64,000 nucleotides of DNA from Schistosoma mansoni (taxonomy: Eukaryota; Platyhelminthes; Trematoda; Strigeidida; Schistosomatidae), in contig NC_031500.1 of assembly GCF_000237925.1 (NCBI RefSeq), forward strand, positions 1,922,001 to 1,986,000, read 5' to 3'. The position numbers were made by a program, and so were the translations under genes. The notes under the pieces were generated by a model. That model saw nothing but the letters and a program-made list of their open reading frames with translations. It had not been told where the DNA came from and ran no database searches. Positions 43,501 through 53,790 of the stretch are shown here, in pieces; position 1 is the first letter of the stretch; each line of letters starts with the position of its first letter.

Positions 43501-45524
43501 GTAAATACATTTAAGTTAGCCAATATGATTAAAGCAAAGATCTAGTTATGCAGGATGTATTGGTATGTATTTTGTGAAGAATAACCGCTGTTGATGACCT
43601 TCACATTTTAGAATGTAAACCGAGAAGATTATTGATGCAGATAAAGTTCCTACGACTACTAATCATCAAACATTAACAGGATAAACAAACATCTGAAACT
43701 GACCATGTTCTGGACTAATGTCGAACTATGTAGATCTCGTAAACGATCTGTCCATATGTTCATGATACATTTCACACAATTATTGAACATTTATTTATGA
43801 TTGTTAAATTGAAAATTATAAATCTATTTCATTGTAGACATGACAACGAGTAAGTTTTAAATCCTTACCATTGATGACAATCGAAATAGTTGGTGTTCTG
43901 TTTAGAAACCTGAACTTGTGTTGTTTTTATTCTGACATCAAAAGCAAATATGAACTAGGGTTCTGTGACTTCCCCCTCTACCAAGTGAATACGTTATTTG
44001 AGACTAATCTATCTTGATTGATGAAATGGGTAGTTGAGTAAGTGTGAGTGTGTGCGTGCAAAATTCATACTCAATTGAATCATCTCCTATGAGTAAATCA
44101 GTCAATCTCCACTCATATCATTATGAGTAAAGGTGTGAGTCCATCGACTGGTATTCAGTCGTCAATAATACAAATCAAATAATCTACACTTTCGCTAAAA
44201 GTGACATCAACGTTATACATTCGGAACAAGTAAGTGACTGTTTGAATTGAGTAGAACAGTGAACACACAACTTACTGGCGTTTGAAGTCAAGGGTATAGC
44301 ATTCGAATCCTAGTATGTGAATACCAACACTAGGAAGTATGTATATCTAACAGATGATTGCCATATACGACAGAGAATGTATCTTTCATTTCCAGATTAA
44401 CAGCCCAGACAACCATACACATTTCATACATAAAGATCGTTATTCATCACCTTGTTTTTTATACTATTTTAGCCACAAAAGCGAGTTCAGCTAGTAAGTG
44501 ATTACTTCAGAGATTATTCAGTTGATCATTTACTCTGTCTATTCAATTCATTACACCATTCTGTGATTGGAAATAACTTTTACGAACACTATGAAACTAT
44601 ATATACCTCAGTCAGTGGGAGAGTAGGCAGAGACGACGAAGAGGCAACGTAGAGTTTCCTTATCTTTCCGAATCCTTACTGATTCGTTTAGTCGGACAGC
44701 GCATAGACGACTGTCTACTGGGATCCAGTCTAAAAGAGCTAGTTCTACCCTAGGACCTAATGCAGTACGTACTCCAGCGAGGCCACGGGAAGCAGCATCA
44801 GGGCTTCCAGATACACGAAGCATGTATCAAGATGGTTCTTTATTTTGATTAGGTGAGGTCAAATGAATGATACTACTCGGATCTTGTATGCGCGTTTCGA
44901 AGACGCAGCACACATCGATGGTGCGAGATTCTAAAGTCCTAGCTAAGGAGGTCTGTTGTCCCATTTGGCACAATGTTCGGACATTAAAAGTTCCTACATG
45001 TAGTTTAGAGCGTGGTTTCAGGAGACCAGGAATAACGTTCCGTGTACTCGAATCGTTTGCCCTAGCGGTGCGAGGTGATAAAAGGACGTGAGAAGGGTTA
45101 GTCGTGGAGATAAGAGAGTTATTATGTGTAGGAAGGATTTGAAAGTGACCAAGTTGGTCTCGTGTGAAGTTACGGGCATGAGGGCTAATATCACTTCCCG
45201 GCTGCCCACACCTACCAATAGATTAGTTGATCATTCAAATATGACATGGTGAATAGTTGTAGAAGTTGTTTCCATTGTAAATTAACAGTTTACTCCGATC
45301 AATATGAATAACCTCTGTTAGTCTAACCATCAACAAAGTCGTTCATCTAACTAATAGTACTTCAATTAATCCAAATGTTTGTTTTGAATTCATTATTTAC
45401 CAAGAATGTTTTATTTCTCTCGAATAATTTAGACTCCTTGGAAGTGTCTTGGTTGGCCATTTCATCAATCTCTATGATAGTTATTGGACTGATCAATGGT
45501 CATTTAAGAAGATTCATCTTCTAG
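40432..45524 (+). CDS. Micro-exon gene (MEG), seven exons, small Thr-rich membrane/secreted peptide
   Basis: Exons 40432-40504 (73 nt), 40604-40636 (33), 42419-42424 (6), 43135-43140 (6), 43838-43849 (12), 44473-44493 (21) and 45433-45524 (92) give 243 nt, 80 aa with TAG. Every internal exon is a multiple of 3 and every intron is phase 1, so any internal exon can be skipped in frame, as known for schistosome MEGs. All junctions are AG/GT with GTAAGT, GTGAGT or GTAATT donors. Residues 1-25 are a signal peptide (YLLAIINVIVLSTMIQYVIG); 26-50 are rich in Thr/Ser (possible O-glycosylation); 57-71 are hydrophobic, followed by HLRR. Introns hold A, B and E repeats and a LINE fragment. A missed or falsely included micro-exon is possible because 6-nt exons rest only on splice sites, phase and the duplicated context. 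MEG products are typically secreted or surface variants at the host interface (family knowledge). I cannot assign a MEG number. Confidence 0.72.
40604..40636 (+). CDS. MEG exon 2, 33-nt micro-exon
   Basis: Acceptor CCAATATTTAG, donor GTAAGT; encodes GSIFGDDTST, phase 1 in and out. Confidence 0.75.
40640..40730 (+). repeat. Family E repeat in MEG intron 2
   Basis: AGAGTTTTGTTCTTTAAGC, GTGAAGCTTTCAT and ATCATTAGTACAAAT match the E core. Confidence 0.5.
40745..40960. repeat. Family B hammerhead SINE, fold-back, in MEG intron 2
   Basis: A reversed copy (40745-40904) with a good hammerhead abuts the forward 3' end (40905-40960). Confidence 0.65.
40824..40876 (-). ncRNA. Hammerhead ribozyme candidate, family B
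   Basis: Minus strand: ATCTGG, CTGACGA, stem II GTCC/GGAC, GAAAC, GTC, then AAA before CTGGAT. The core is intact; the AAA insert at stem I is shared by several copies and its effect is unknown. Confidence 0.5.
41172..41355. repeat. Family E fold-back hairpin in MEG intron 2
   Basis: A forward arm (41172-41262) is followed almost at once by a reversed arm (41264-41355), for example GTCGTGGAGCTTTTATC against GATGAAAGCTCCACGAC. Confidence 0.7.
41683..42117. repeat. Family A fold-back unit with 14-bp target duplication, containing a gap
   Basis: Reversed tail at the left, forward tail ending CCCCTTCTGAT at the right; AATTCAAAAGTTGA flanks it (41669-41682, 42118-42131). The centre is unresolved (200 N). 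Confidence 0.65.
41707..41906. other. Assembly gap, 200 N
   Basis: Exactly 200 N, a likely placeholder length. Frames reported across it have no meaning. Confidence 0.99.
42201..42536 (+). repeat. Tandem duplicated intron segment, copy 1, around the first 6-nt exon
   Basis: From GAATGGTGGTTAACAGTAG to GATATTGTCAGATCAGT, aligning throughout with 42894-43322, including the polypyrimidine tract, AG, 6-nt exon and donor. Confidence 0.85.
42419..42424 (+). CDS. MEG exon 3, 6-nt micro-exon
   Basis: CTAAAA between AACTGTATTTCAG and GTAAGT; phase 1, adding Thr-Lys. Confidence 0.65.
42731..42827. repeat. Family A mini fold-back with 13-bp target duplication
   Basis: 97 bp: reversed tail and hammerhead 3' half joined to a forward tail end (CAAAATCCCCTCTGATC). 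CATAAAGATGATA flanks it (42718-42730, 42828-42840). It sits between the two duplicated intron segments. Confidence 0.8.
42894..43322 (+). repeat. Tandem duplicated intron segment, copy 2, around the second 6-nt exon
   Basis: Aligns with 42201-42536; longer because of about 90 extra bases after the exon, including the palindrome TATAATCTATTGACAATAG. Confidence 0.85.
43135..43140 (+). CDS. MEG exon 4, 6-nt micro-exon
   Basis: CTACAC between AACTGTATTTCAG and GTGAGT; phase 1, adding Thr-Thr (completing His with the next exon). Confidence 0.65.
43838..43849 (+). CDS. MEG exon 5, 12-nt micro-exon
   Basis: ACATGACAACGA between TTTCATTGTAG and GTAAGT; encodes HMTT after exon 4, or NMTT if exon 4 is skipped. 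Confidence 0.65.
44473..44493 (+). CDS. MEG exon 6, 21-nt micro-exon
   Basis: Between ATACTATTTTAG and GTAAGT; encodes TTKASSA. An internal TTCAG would allow a 3-nt form. Confidence 0.65.
44600..45225 (-). mobile_element. RTE-like LINE endonuclease-domain fragment in MEG intron 6
   Basis: Reverse strand reads LHVGTFNVRTLCQMGQQ, ARTLESRTIDVCCVFETRIQ, then LRVSGSPDAASRGLAGVRTA, LDWIPVDSRLCAVRL and LFVVSAYSPTD: the APE-type endonuclease N-terminus of an RTE/SR2-like ORF. The RT part is missing, so this is a 3'-lacking piece. Confidence 0.75.
45433..45524 (+). CDS. MEG terminal exon (hydrophobic C-terminus)
   Basis: Acceptor after TTTCTCTCGAATAATTTAG; encodes NSLEVS then WLAISSISMIVIGLINGH and LRRFIF, stop TAG 45522-45524. 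It keeps the phase-1 frame. Confidence 0.65.
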
Positions 45525-45733
45525 AATACCACAATTGTTGAATACAAAAGGCTAATTTTGTATGTGACTAGTATTCTTTAAAAAAAATACAGAAATACTA
45601 TGGTGTATCAATTGTTCTGTGTTTGTAAATGATTCAGATAGTTACTATGAATGGTTTTAGTCGAATAGAAGTGTAATCTTCCATTATGTTAAGTATAGAC
45701 GCTACGTTTATATTCACTATTTGAGAGTAACTG

Positions 45734-45739
45734 AATAAA
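45734..45739 (+). promoter_or_regulatory. Possible MEG poly(A) signal
   Basis: AATAAA 210 nt after the stop codon. Chance occurrence is likely enough in AT-rich DNA that this is only a candidate. Confidence 0.3.
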
Positions 45740-46600
45740 TACAGTTTGGAAGGAGCAGTTTCAGCAACGATCGAGGTGTTCATTGCACAACTTCTGAATT
45801 GATTGGTTTCCTGGAAGCTGTTCGACAAATCGTTGTTTTGAAAATTATTGTAGTTAGTAGACAGTGACTGTGATTCCCACTGTCCTCTACTTTCAACCTG
45901 ATTGATATCATTGGATGATCATTCACTTTGAATGCATAAGTCGATGTTAACGATTCTTATGTGGAATACACTGCTGTTATATTGGATTGAAACCACGAAG
46001 TAAACTATTCTTAGATGATTCCGAGGAAAACTGTATTCATATAGAATCTCTTTATTGATGATGAGCCTTGTATAAAATTGTATTCATAACGAACAAAATA
46101 TGGATGACCACTTGTTCAATTCAATGGACTTCTATTCGACTGCATAATTTTGATGTAAAATCCAGTTATGTTCCAACTATTTCAGTGATGGATGATGTTA
46201 GTTGATTATATATCAGATTCCCTTGAGATTTGTATATGAATGAGTGAGTATATTTGGTTAATAAGTTGTTGTTGTATGTGTTTTAGGGGGGGGGAGGTGA
46301 ATAAAATCTTCACTTATCATTACTCTTCTGCCTTGATACGTACGAATCTTGTTTCTTCTTCGCCCCTCGTTGAGTTTTTCACTTATAATTCGTGACCACA
46401 AACATGGTACAAATATACATTGAGAATCTTGTCTTTACATTCATTCAAAACCACTTACATTTGGGAAATATTTAGATTATCAACATAGAAATGTCATGAA
46501 AAGAAGAGCTACATGTTAAAGAATATCAGGTTGAATCTAATTCTTGTTTTAATAACTCCGTTTTTCAGTGTGTATATCATCTATCCAGAGTAAATGACAC
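45740..46600. other. Intergenic, nothing recognised
   Basis: AT-rich; a G-run near 46287. No exon or repeat supported. Confidence 0.4.
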
Positions 46601-46604
46601 ATAT

Positions 46605-47105
46605 AACTGAGTGGATAATGCGATGGTGTTTGAAGCGAAAGGTACTGGGTTCCAGTTCCAGAGTGAACATCAACTGTAAGATGAAGGTACATCCAGCTGA
46701 CGAGTCCCAAATAGGACAAAGCGCGCGTCCTCGATTCCACTGTTAGCCACTATCCATCTTTGCTTATAATGCTTGTGAATTAAGAATATATCGAGGCAAT
46801 ACGCACAGTATGCACATATGCTAATTAGAGACTGACCAGTTGCAGTCCTAAGACATCGATGGGAAGATTCAAACAAACAATACTAAGTGCATCCAAACTT
46901 CCCCCCCCCCACTGCACAAGCAAGTGACTATCAGGACTCAGTAGCTGAGTGGATAACGCGATGGTGTTTGAAGCGAATAGTACTGGGTCCGAGTCCAAGA
47001 GTGAACATCAACTGTGAGATGTAGTTACATCCAGCTGACAAGTCCCAAATAGGAAGAAACACGCATCAAACTGGATTCCACTGCTATCCACTATCCATCT
47101 TTGCT
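46605..47105 (+). repeat. Family B SINE, head-to-tail dimer with two hammerheads
   Basis: Hammerhead 1 at about 46688-46740 (core CTGACGA, but GAAAC changed to AAAGC), a full tRNA-headed unit, then hammerhead 2 at about 47030-47082 (CTGACAA). The spacing of about 340 bp gives the monomer length. Both look inactive. Confidence 0.75.
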
Positions 47106-47109
47106 TATG

Positions 47110-47450
47110 TTCACTTAAGTTTCTTGGTTTTATGAAATCATTTTAAAAAATATCTGGCAAAAAAACACTACTGATATATTCAGAACCCAAAGTTATAACG
47201 TAGGATTTTTTCTTGTTTGTAGTTCAGAAAGCGTATATGTGGTATTGTATGAACTAATAGTTCCTTTATACTTGATGACTGTCTTATTACGAAACCCAAA
47301 TACAACACGTTCGTGTGTGCTCACCTAGTTCTGTTTATTTAGGTTGTATCATTTCAGAGATTCCTAGTTCGTATATTATTTCTAATACTTCTATTCATCA
47401 CAGTATAACAAGTTTGTGATTTAACATGGCGGACTGAACTTTCTTAATTT
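47110..47450. other. Intergenic, nothing recognised
   Basis: No exon or repeat supported. Confidence 0.4.
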
Positions 47451-47451
47451 A

Positions 47452-48180
47452 ACAACAGTAGAAAACCAGGAAGCATCGTATAATTGTTTTCTCTTAGCAT
47501 AGAAGCCTTCAGTAGTGTTTGCTTGATACCTTACATTTAATCTAATCCAGGACGTTTAGACCTCATATCTTTATTTTTATTTTATTTAAACACATAAATA
47601 TTAGTACAAGGAAGCACCAGATAAAAATGCGCCACACAAATATCATTTGATTTGTGTGAGGGCTATGATACTGCTTGGGTGCCCAGACTGAAACAGGTGG
47701 TTTACTTAGGGGGCCACACCCCGAGCCTTTGACCTAAAGATCTGATCCACAAGGCAATGGAGCATCGTGAGGAGATGCAGTCCCATGGTAGTCGGTGACC
47801 AGCGATTGGTTCATACGCCATTTGTTCCTTCAGGATACTGGAGCCCATGTTCACCATTGGTTTGTAATCGGAGTTTTCCAACTCCCCTAGGTGGACTTTC
47901 TGTGTCCACCAACCCGGTTAAAGCGCTGGACATTCACTTTTCGTCCTCTCAATTTCGTAAACAACATCCGTGGTGCGAGAAGGCAGTGAGTAGTACTTCC
48001 CTAGCAGAGGCTAAATATTCACGTGGCCATTTGAGAGCATTTGGAGAGGGAGAGCGGACTCTCCCCACTCTCGGCCTCATATCTGTCACCAATTCTATCG
48101 TGAAGTCCCATACTAAAATGAAACAATAGTCCAGTGTTACTTATTTTTCACTGGTTTTCTAAATGATTCCAATTCACTAC
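47452..48180. repeat. Old family A copy interrupted by family G
   Basis: Reversed hammerhead area at 47452-47560 and forward-like tail at 48085-48180; eroded. Confidence 0.4.
47571..48074 (-). mobile_element. Family G retroposon, 504 bp, with 10-bp target duplication
   Basis: CCTCATATCT flanks both ends (47561-47570, 48075-48084). On the minus strand it runs from CCGAGAGTGGGGAG to an A-rich tail (TAAATAAAATAAAAATAA). The A-tail and duplication show insertion through an RNA copy. Confidence 0.8.
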
Positions 48181-48429
48181 ATGAAACTACCAAAACAACA
48201 AACTTTACAGCTCATTTTAGTTAACCTGTATACATAATACAATAAACAATAGATTAACAAAATCGTTTCGGTAAATTGATGAGAACACCAAGAAGTTGTG
48301 TTTCTTGTGTACTAACTCCAACAATCAACCATCAGTATGTAGTGGAGACGATAGTGAGTTATTTAGACTAGTGATAATACCGTAACTTAGTAGATCCAAC
48401 TCAAGAGAACCTAACAAACATGATACTGA

Positions 48430-48560
48430 CTATTACCTACTCAATGATCATTCAATTTAAACAGCTTGGTACTAATGCAATGACCTACATAACTTAATGG
48501 TTAAGTCATAGATTATGAAGCTGAATGAACAGAAGCGTCAGTTCTCGTAAGATTCCAGGT
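48430..48560 (+). repeat. Family C SINE, diverged
   Basis: TACTCAATGATCATTCAAT, a tRNA-like ACTTAATGGTTAAGTC and TCGTAAGATTCCAGG keep the family C order. Confidence 0.4.
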
Positions 48561-48569
48561 ATGATAGTG

Positions 48570-48850
48570 AACAAGAATATGGGTGAGAACAATCGAATGT
48601 ATCCGACGCGAAAATTACAGACTATGTCACTAAAATCTGACAAGCATACAGTAAACAGTTAATCAATTGTCTCAATCTTGACCATTTCTTCTGCAAATAT
48701 CTGTCCATCTTCTCCAATTATTATTGTACATGCATTTCCATACCAATTGCATTTCGTTTCCGTTCTTTCCTTATCGATCTTCTATTGAAATACATTCAAT
48801 GCTCGACCATCATTATATACTACTAATGTGGATATAAGTAACCCACATCA
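48570..48850 (+). repeat. Family F repeat
   Basis: Aligns with 17990-18270 and 55775-56055. Confidence 0.6.
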
Positions 48851-48984
48851 CATTATCAACTTTTTTTGTTTTTTAAGATTATTATTTGGAATGTAATGAT
48901 ACTCTTGAGAATTTTTCTTATCAAACAGGACATTCATTTGTTTAGTTACCGTTACAAATTATTTAAATAGACTAGACTACTCAA

Positions 48985-49012
48985 TAGAGAGAGAGAAAGA
49001 GAGAGAGAGGGG
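48985..49012 (+). repeat. (GA)n microsatellite
   Basis: GAGAGAGAG run. Confidence 0.8.
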
Positions 49013-49169
49013 ATATAAGAAAATATATGTACAAGTTGTCAGTTTCCATTTACTGGCTGTTCATATATAGAACTACAATTAATCAGTTCATAATGATGAA
49101 TATCTATCTTAAATGTATTCCCTCGTTATTGTTTTCCCTTATTAGGGAATTGCAATAATTTAGTTCGTG

Positions 49170-49350
49170 AATGAGACCGAAGGTGTTGGGTTCGAACCCC
49201 GGTGTGCAGGATCGTGTATGTGCACTGCTAAGCAGTTCCATACTAAGACGAAACGGTTATTCAGTGCTTACAGGTTTTTTAATGGTGGTCTTACATTGAT
49301 CGATCCATGATCTTAATCAAAAAACTTAACAATCTCCACAACGCCATACT
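49170..49350 (+). repeat. Family A SINE, variant tail (A2)
   Basis: GGGTTCGAACCCCGG, ACTGCTAAGCAGTTCC, AAGACGAAACGG and tail ending CATACTGATC. Confidence 0.6.
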
Positions 49351-49429
49351 GATCATTGATAACTATCTGAACTCCATCGTTTAGTGGAAATGAATGAGTA
49401 TAGAACATTAGTTTGAATATATATTCAGC

Positions 49430-49490
49430 TGATTAGTCACAAATAGGATAAAACATGCGTTATCGATCCCACTGGTAGGTACAATTCAAA
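49430..49490 (+). repeat. Family B hammerhead remnant
   Basis: TTCAGCTGATTAGTCACAAA and GGATAAAAC; core decayed. Confidence 0.5.
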
Positions 49491-49689
49491 TGTCCTGGGT
49501 AATATTCGAATGAAAGGATAACATGAATCCTCTTTGTTATGAAATATGATTTAACTTCCAGGTTTATTTCATATAGAAAAGGCGAACTCACGTAATAGCA
49601 AAATCTTTTGAATATGTTTGATCATTGTACAGAAAAAGTAATCGACCATTATGGATCATCATTTCAACTTAGATAGAAACATGTAGAAT

Positions 49690-50285
49690 TTAATCGTTGA
49701 ATTCATGAGCCGAATAATGCTAGGCCATCATGGAAAACTTGAAAGAACTGCGCGGTCATTTCTTCATTCAATTTCTTCCATTCAATTGGGTGAGGGCTAT
49801 GATACTGTCCGGGTGTCCAGACCGAAGCAGATAGTTCTCTTAGGAGGCCACACCCGGAGCCTTTGACCGAAAGATCTGGTTCACAAAGCAGTGGAGCATC
49901 GTGAGGAGATGCAGTCTCATGGTAGCCGAATACCAACGATTGATTAATACGCCATTTGTTCCTTCAGGATACTGGAACCCATGTGCAACATTGTTTTGGA
50001 ATCAGGGTTTTCCAATTCACCAAAGTGAACTTTCCGTGTCCACCAACCCGGTTAAAGCACCGGACATTTGCTTTTCGTCCTCTCAATTTGGTAAACAACA
50101 CCCCCACCACGAGAAGGCATGAGACGTAAAATCATGGATGAGTGATCTACAAAGTTAAGCGTTCGCGCACGTAGACCAAAAGTCCTCGGTTCAAATCCTG
50201 TGTGTGAGATCGTGGATGTGCACTACTAGAACAAAACAGCCATCCAGTACGTCTAAGTATTTTATGGTTGTCTAGCTTTAATCCC
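49690..50285. repeat. Family A copies flanking a family G fragment
   Basis: A reversed tail (49690-49772), family G (49785-50120), then a forward head, hammerhead and tail (50145-50285). Confidence 0.55.
49785..50120 (-). mobile_element. Family G fragment
   Basis: Lacks the A-tail and the 5' end of full copies. Confidence 0.6.
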
Positions 50286-50332
50286 GCCTTTTTGTTCAAT
50301 CATAAATAATTTAAACTATAAATAATGTTTCA

Positions 50333-50740
50333 AAGTTGAAACCATGAGTCGATTGAAGCTAGACCACCATGGAAAACCTGGAAGCACTGGACGGGAAGCA
50401 GCGACCAGGGGAGTCCAACCAGGGCTGGTGGGAGATATCAACTCACTGATGACATTGGTGATTGGTCGCTCAATTTTGTGGATCGGGTGAAGTTAGACAG
50501 TAACACCGTTGGATGCCGACCGGCTCAGTGGTCTAGAGGTTAAGGGCTCTGGATCGAGACTGGTAAGTCCTGGGTTCGAATCTCGCGAATGCGGGATCAT
50601 GGATGCGCACTGCTGAGGAGTCCCAGCATAGGACGAAACGGCCAATCAGTGCATACAGGTTTTCCATGATGGTCTAGCTTCAATCGACTCATGATTTAAA
50701 CTTTGAAAAATACTGAAATCTCCACAAAGCTCCTTCTGAT
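50333..50740. repeat. Family A fold-back copy, near-complete forward unit
   Basis: A reversed tail (50333-50393) joins a forward 5' region, head, core GCTGAGGAGTCCC, GGACGAAACGG and tail ending CTTCTGATT. Imperfect flanking similarity (TATAAATAATGT/TATAAAAGAATGT) may be the target duplication. Confidence 0.7.
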
Positions 50741-50777
50741 TATAAAAGAATGTCTTAATAATTGAATCTAACGTAAT

Positions 50778-50930
50778 TACTTACTTACGCCTGATACTCC
50801 TGATAGAGTATGGGCCACCTACCAGCATTCTCTAACCAACTCTGTCTTGGACCTTCCTTTCTAGTTCTATCCAGTTGTTGTTCATTCTTCTCATATCTGT
50901 CACCATTTCACGGCGTAAAACTGAATCTAT
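50778..50930 (-). mobile_element. Family D tail fragment
   Basis: Reverse strand of the LINE-like tail, next to CTTACTTACG. Confidence 0.6.
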
Positions 50931-51499
50931 CTAATACAACTTAATAAATGTATAATTCTAAAGAAGAACAAGTCTTCTTCTTGTCACCTTATAATAAATA
51001 ATTTATACATATTGAGTAATAAAGCTAAACATGAAAGAATACTGTTTAATTTATTGTTTTCTTTACATTAATTATGTATGATGAAGATGTTACAGGTATT
51101 CAGAGTTTGACAATGGTTTAGACCAGTAACACCTTCTATTATGAATTGTACCTACTAAGGGAAATCAAAAGACAGAAACGAGGAAGTTCGAAGATATATT
51201 TGATAGGTGGATCGACTGATCTAATCTGGATAGTAATTGAAGGGGATGTTGAACGCGTCGTTCCTACTTGTGATCTAGTGCGAATGTATGACCAAGCGCT
51301 TTCATCTAGGTGAATCCATTAAAACTAATATGGTCAGCATCTAATGTCGAAGACTTACAGAACTATTGATTTTGGGGATCTATTTACCACTACAATGACA
51401 AATATGAATGTGACTTCAAGAAAATAATCTCACTAACTGTTAAAACTTGATGATATATATCATACTGTCAAATAAAACTGGTTACGTTTATGTATATAA
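50931..51499. other. Intergenic, nothing recognised
   Basis: No exon or repeat supported. Confidence 0.4.
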
Positions 51500-51795
51500 A
51501 CAAACCGGATTCCAGTGGATGAAGAAATCAGGAAGAAGAGCTGGAAGTGGATAGGACAAACATTGAGGAAATCACCCAACTGCATAACAAGGCAAGCCCT
51601 CACTTGAAATCCTCAAGGCCAAAAGAGAAGAGGAATACCAAAGAACACAATACACCGAGAAATGGAGATAGACATGAGGAGGATGAACAACAACTGGATA
51701 GAAGTAGGAGGGAAGGTCCTGGATAGAATGGGTTGGAGAATGCTGGTTGGAGGCGTATGCTCCATTGGGGGTAATAGCCGTAAGTAGATACATAA
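51500..51795 (+). mobile_element. LINE C-terminal / family D tail fragment
   Basis: [24 protein letters not shown] sequence with decay, ending GGGGGTAATAGCCGTAAG. Confidence 0.6.
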
Positions 51796-52304
51796 GTACA
51801 ATCAGCGACTTCATGATGGCTGGCAATATGCATTGAAAAGAATGAATATTATTCAGATGTCGATTACAAGATGAAGTTCACATGATGATTAGTAAAAGAG
51901 ATCAGAATAAGAATAAAAAAGACTAAGCATTAAGAACAGGTTTAACAAAAATTTAATGGAAAGGTATATATGAAGGGGTACTGGAATTAAATATCAAGAT
52001 GAAAATAAAAAGTGAATACACCTGCTCCACTGATAATGATTTTGAGTCATTCCACTTGAAATCTGAGACCATTGGTTAAGAAAATTCTACGGACCTCAAC
52101 CAGATAGTTTGTATCTAAGATAATGACTTAGTATGGGACTGAATCTGGACGAAACAATAAGTTCTGATGATACCATGTCATACTTAAGTATAACCATGAA
52201 ATTTATGTCATCAAAACTAATCGGCTCAGATGAGATGAAATCATTAATTGAAGTCAAGAATGAAATACAGTGTGATATATAGAAAAAGAAGTTGTCAGTA
52301 TAGG
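51796..52304. other. Intergenic, nothing recognised
   Basis: No exon or repeat supported. Confidence 0.4.
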
Positions 52305-52850
52305 GTTGTGGAGATTGTTAAGTTTCGATTGAGATCATGAATCGATAAACGTTAGACCACCATTGAAAACATGAAAGTAATAGATAGTCATTTCGTTATA
52401 GCATAGGACTACCTAACAGTACACATCTACGATCACACCCCAAAGAGACTAGAACGCAGGACCATCGGTCTCACAAGGACACTTATTCTCTAGACCACTG
52501 GGTCGGCATTCAACGGTCTTAATATCTAACTTCAACCAACCGACGATATTGAGCCACCATCTTACATTGTGTTCGGTGAGTAACTGTCTCACACTCAACA
52601 CGGTTGAACTTAGACATTAACATTGTTGGATGCTTGTTCAGTGGTCCAGAGGTTGGGCGTTCGCGCGCAAGTCCATAGGTCATAAGTTCCAGTCTCTTCG
52701 GTGTGGGATCGTGGATGCTTACTGCTGAGGAGTCCCATACTAGAACGAAACGGTCATCCACTACTTTCAGGTTTTTCATAGTGGCTTAGCTTCATTTGAC
52801 TCATGAATTCAACTATTAAATTACTATAATCTCTACAAAACCCCTTTCTA
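52305..52850. repeat. Family A2/A inverted pair
   Basis: A reversed A2 copy (52305-52608) directly abuts a forward A copy (52609-52850); two subfamilies, so this is probably two insertions or a recombinant. Confidence 0.65.
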
Positions 52851-52854
52851 AATT

Positions 52855-53640
52855 CATTTAGTATTGTTTGTTTGAATCTTTCCATCGATGTCTTAGGACT
52901 GCAACTGGTCAGTCTCTAATTGGCATATGTGCATGCTGTGTGTATTGCCTCGATATAGCCTTGATGCACAAGCATTATAAGCAAAGATGGATAGTGGCTA
53001 ACAGTGGAATCAAGTTTGTCTCGCGTTTCTTCCTATTTGGGACTCGTCAGCTGGATGTGCCTGCATCTCACAGTTGATGTTCACTTTGGGACTCGAACCC
53101 AGTACTCTCGCTTCAAACGCCATCGCGTTATCCACTTGGCCACTGAGTCCTGATAGCCACTTGTTTGTGCGATGGGGTGAAGTTTTAAATTCATTTAGTA
53201 TTGTTGGTTTGAATCTTCCCATTGATGTTTTTAGGACTGCAACTGGTCAGTCTCTAATTGCGATGGCGTTTGAGGCGAGGGTACTGGGTTCGAGTCCCAG
53301 AGTGAACATCAACTCTGAGATGCAGGCACATCCAGCTGACGAGTCNNNNNNNNNNNNNNNNNNNNNNNNNNNNNNNNNNNNNNNNNNNNNNNNNNNNNNN
53401 NNNNNNNNNNNNNNNNNNNNNNNNNNNNNNNNNNNNNNNNNNNNNNNNNNNNNNNNNNNNNNNNNNNNNNNNNNNNNNNNNNNNNNNNNNNNNNNNNNNN
53501 NNNNNNNNNNNNNNNNNNNNNNNNNNNNNNNNNNNNNNNNNNNNNTGAGATGCAGGCACATCCAGCTGACGAGTCCCAAATAGGAAGAAACGCGAGACAA
53601 ACTTGATTCCACTGCTAGCCACTATCCATCTCTGCAAAAC
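52855..53640. repeat. Family B fold-back array with gap
   Basis: A reversed unit (52855-53260; hammerhead at about 53005-53060) meets forward hammerhead sequence (53261-53345), the N gap, then another forward hammerhead (53546-53636). Confidence 0.7.
53346..53545. other. Assembly gap, 200 N
   Basis: Exactly 200 N; the same motif TGAGATGCAGGCACATCCAG lies on both sides, so the gap hides an unresolved repeat. Confidence 0.99.
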
Positions 53641-53699
53641 ACCTTTCTGTTTATAATCATTGTTTACTTGATGACTTATTTACGTACATCCAAATAAAC

Positions 53700-53790
53700 A
53701 TACTACATACACACATACATACATACATACATTCATCAATAATTGCATACTTACTTACTTATTTACTTATCTACTCATCTATTCACCCAC
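53700..53790 (+). repeat. (ACAT)n and (CTTA)n microsatellites
   Basis: ACATACATACAT and TTACTTACTTATTTAC runs. Confidence 0.8.

Noticed and set aside
43566-43574. 9-nt MEG micro-exon before GTATGT
   Set aside because: Symmetric in length, but the acceptor lacks a pyrimidine tract and the donor is weaker than all others; left out, though cDNA could revive it.
44202-44229. 28-nt MEG exon before GTAAGT
   Set aside because: Length is not a multiple of three and would shift the frame of the last exons.
47767-48129. 120-aa open frame as a gene
   Set aside because: Runs through the reverse strand of family G; the frame is not kept in other copies.
53074-53637. Open frames of 121-169 aa
   Set aside because: They cross 200 N and family B repeats.
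53700-53790. CRISPR-like short repeats
   Set aside because: Simple tetranucleotide repeats without spacers, in a eukaryotic genome.
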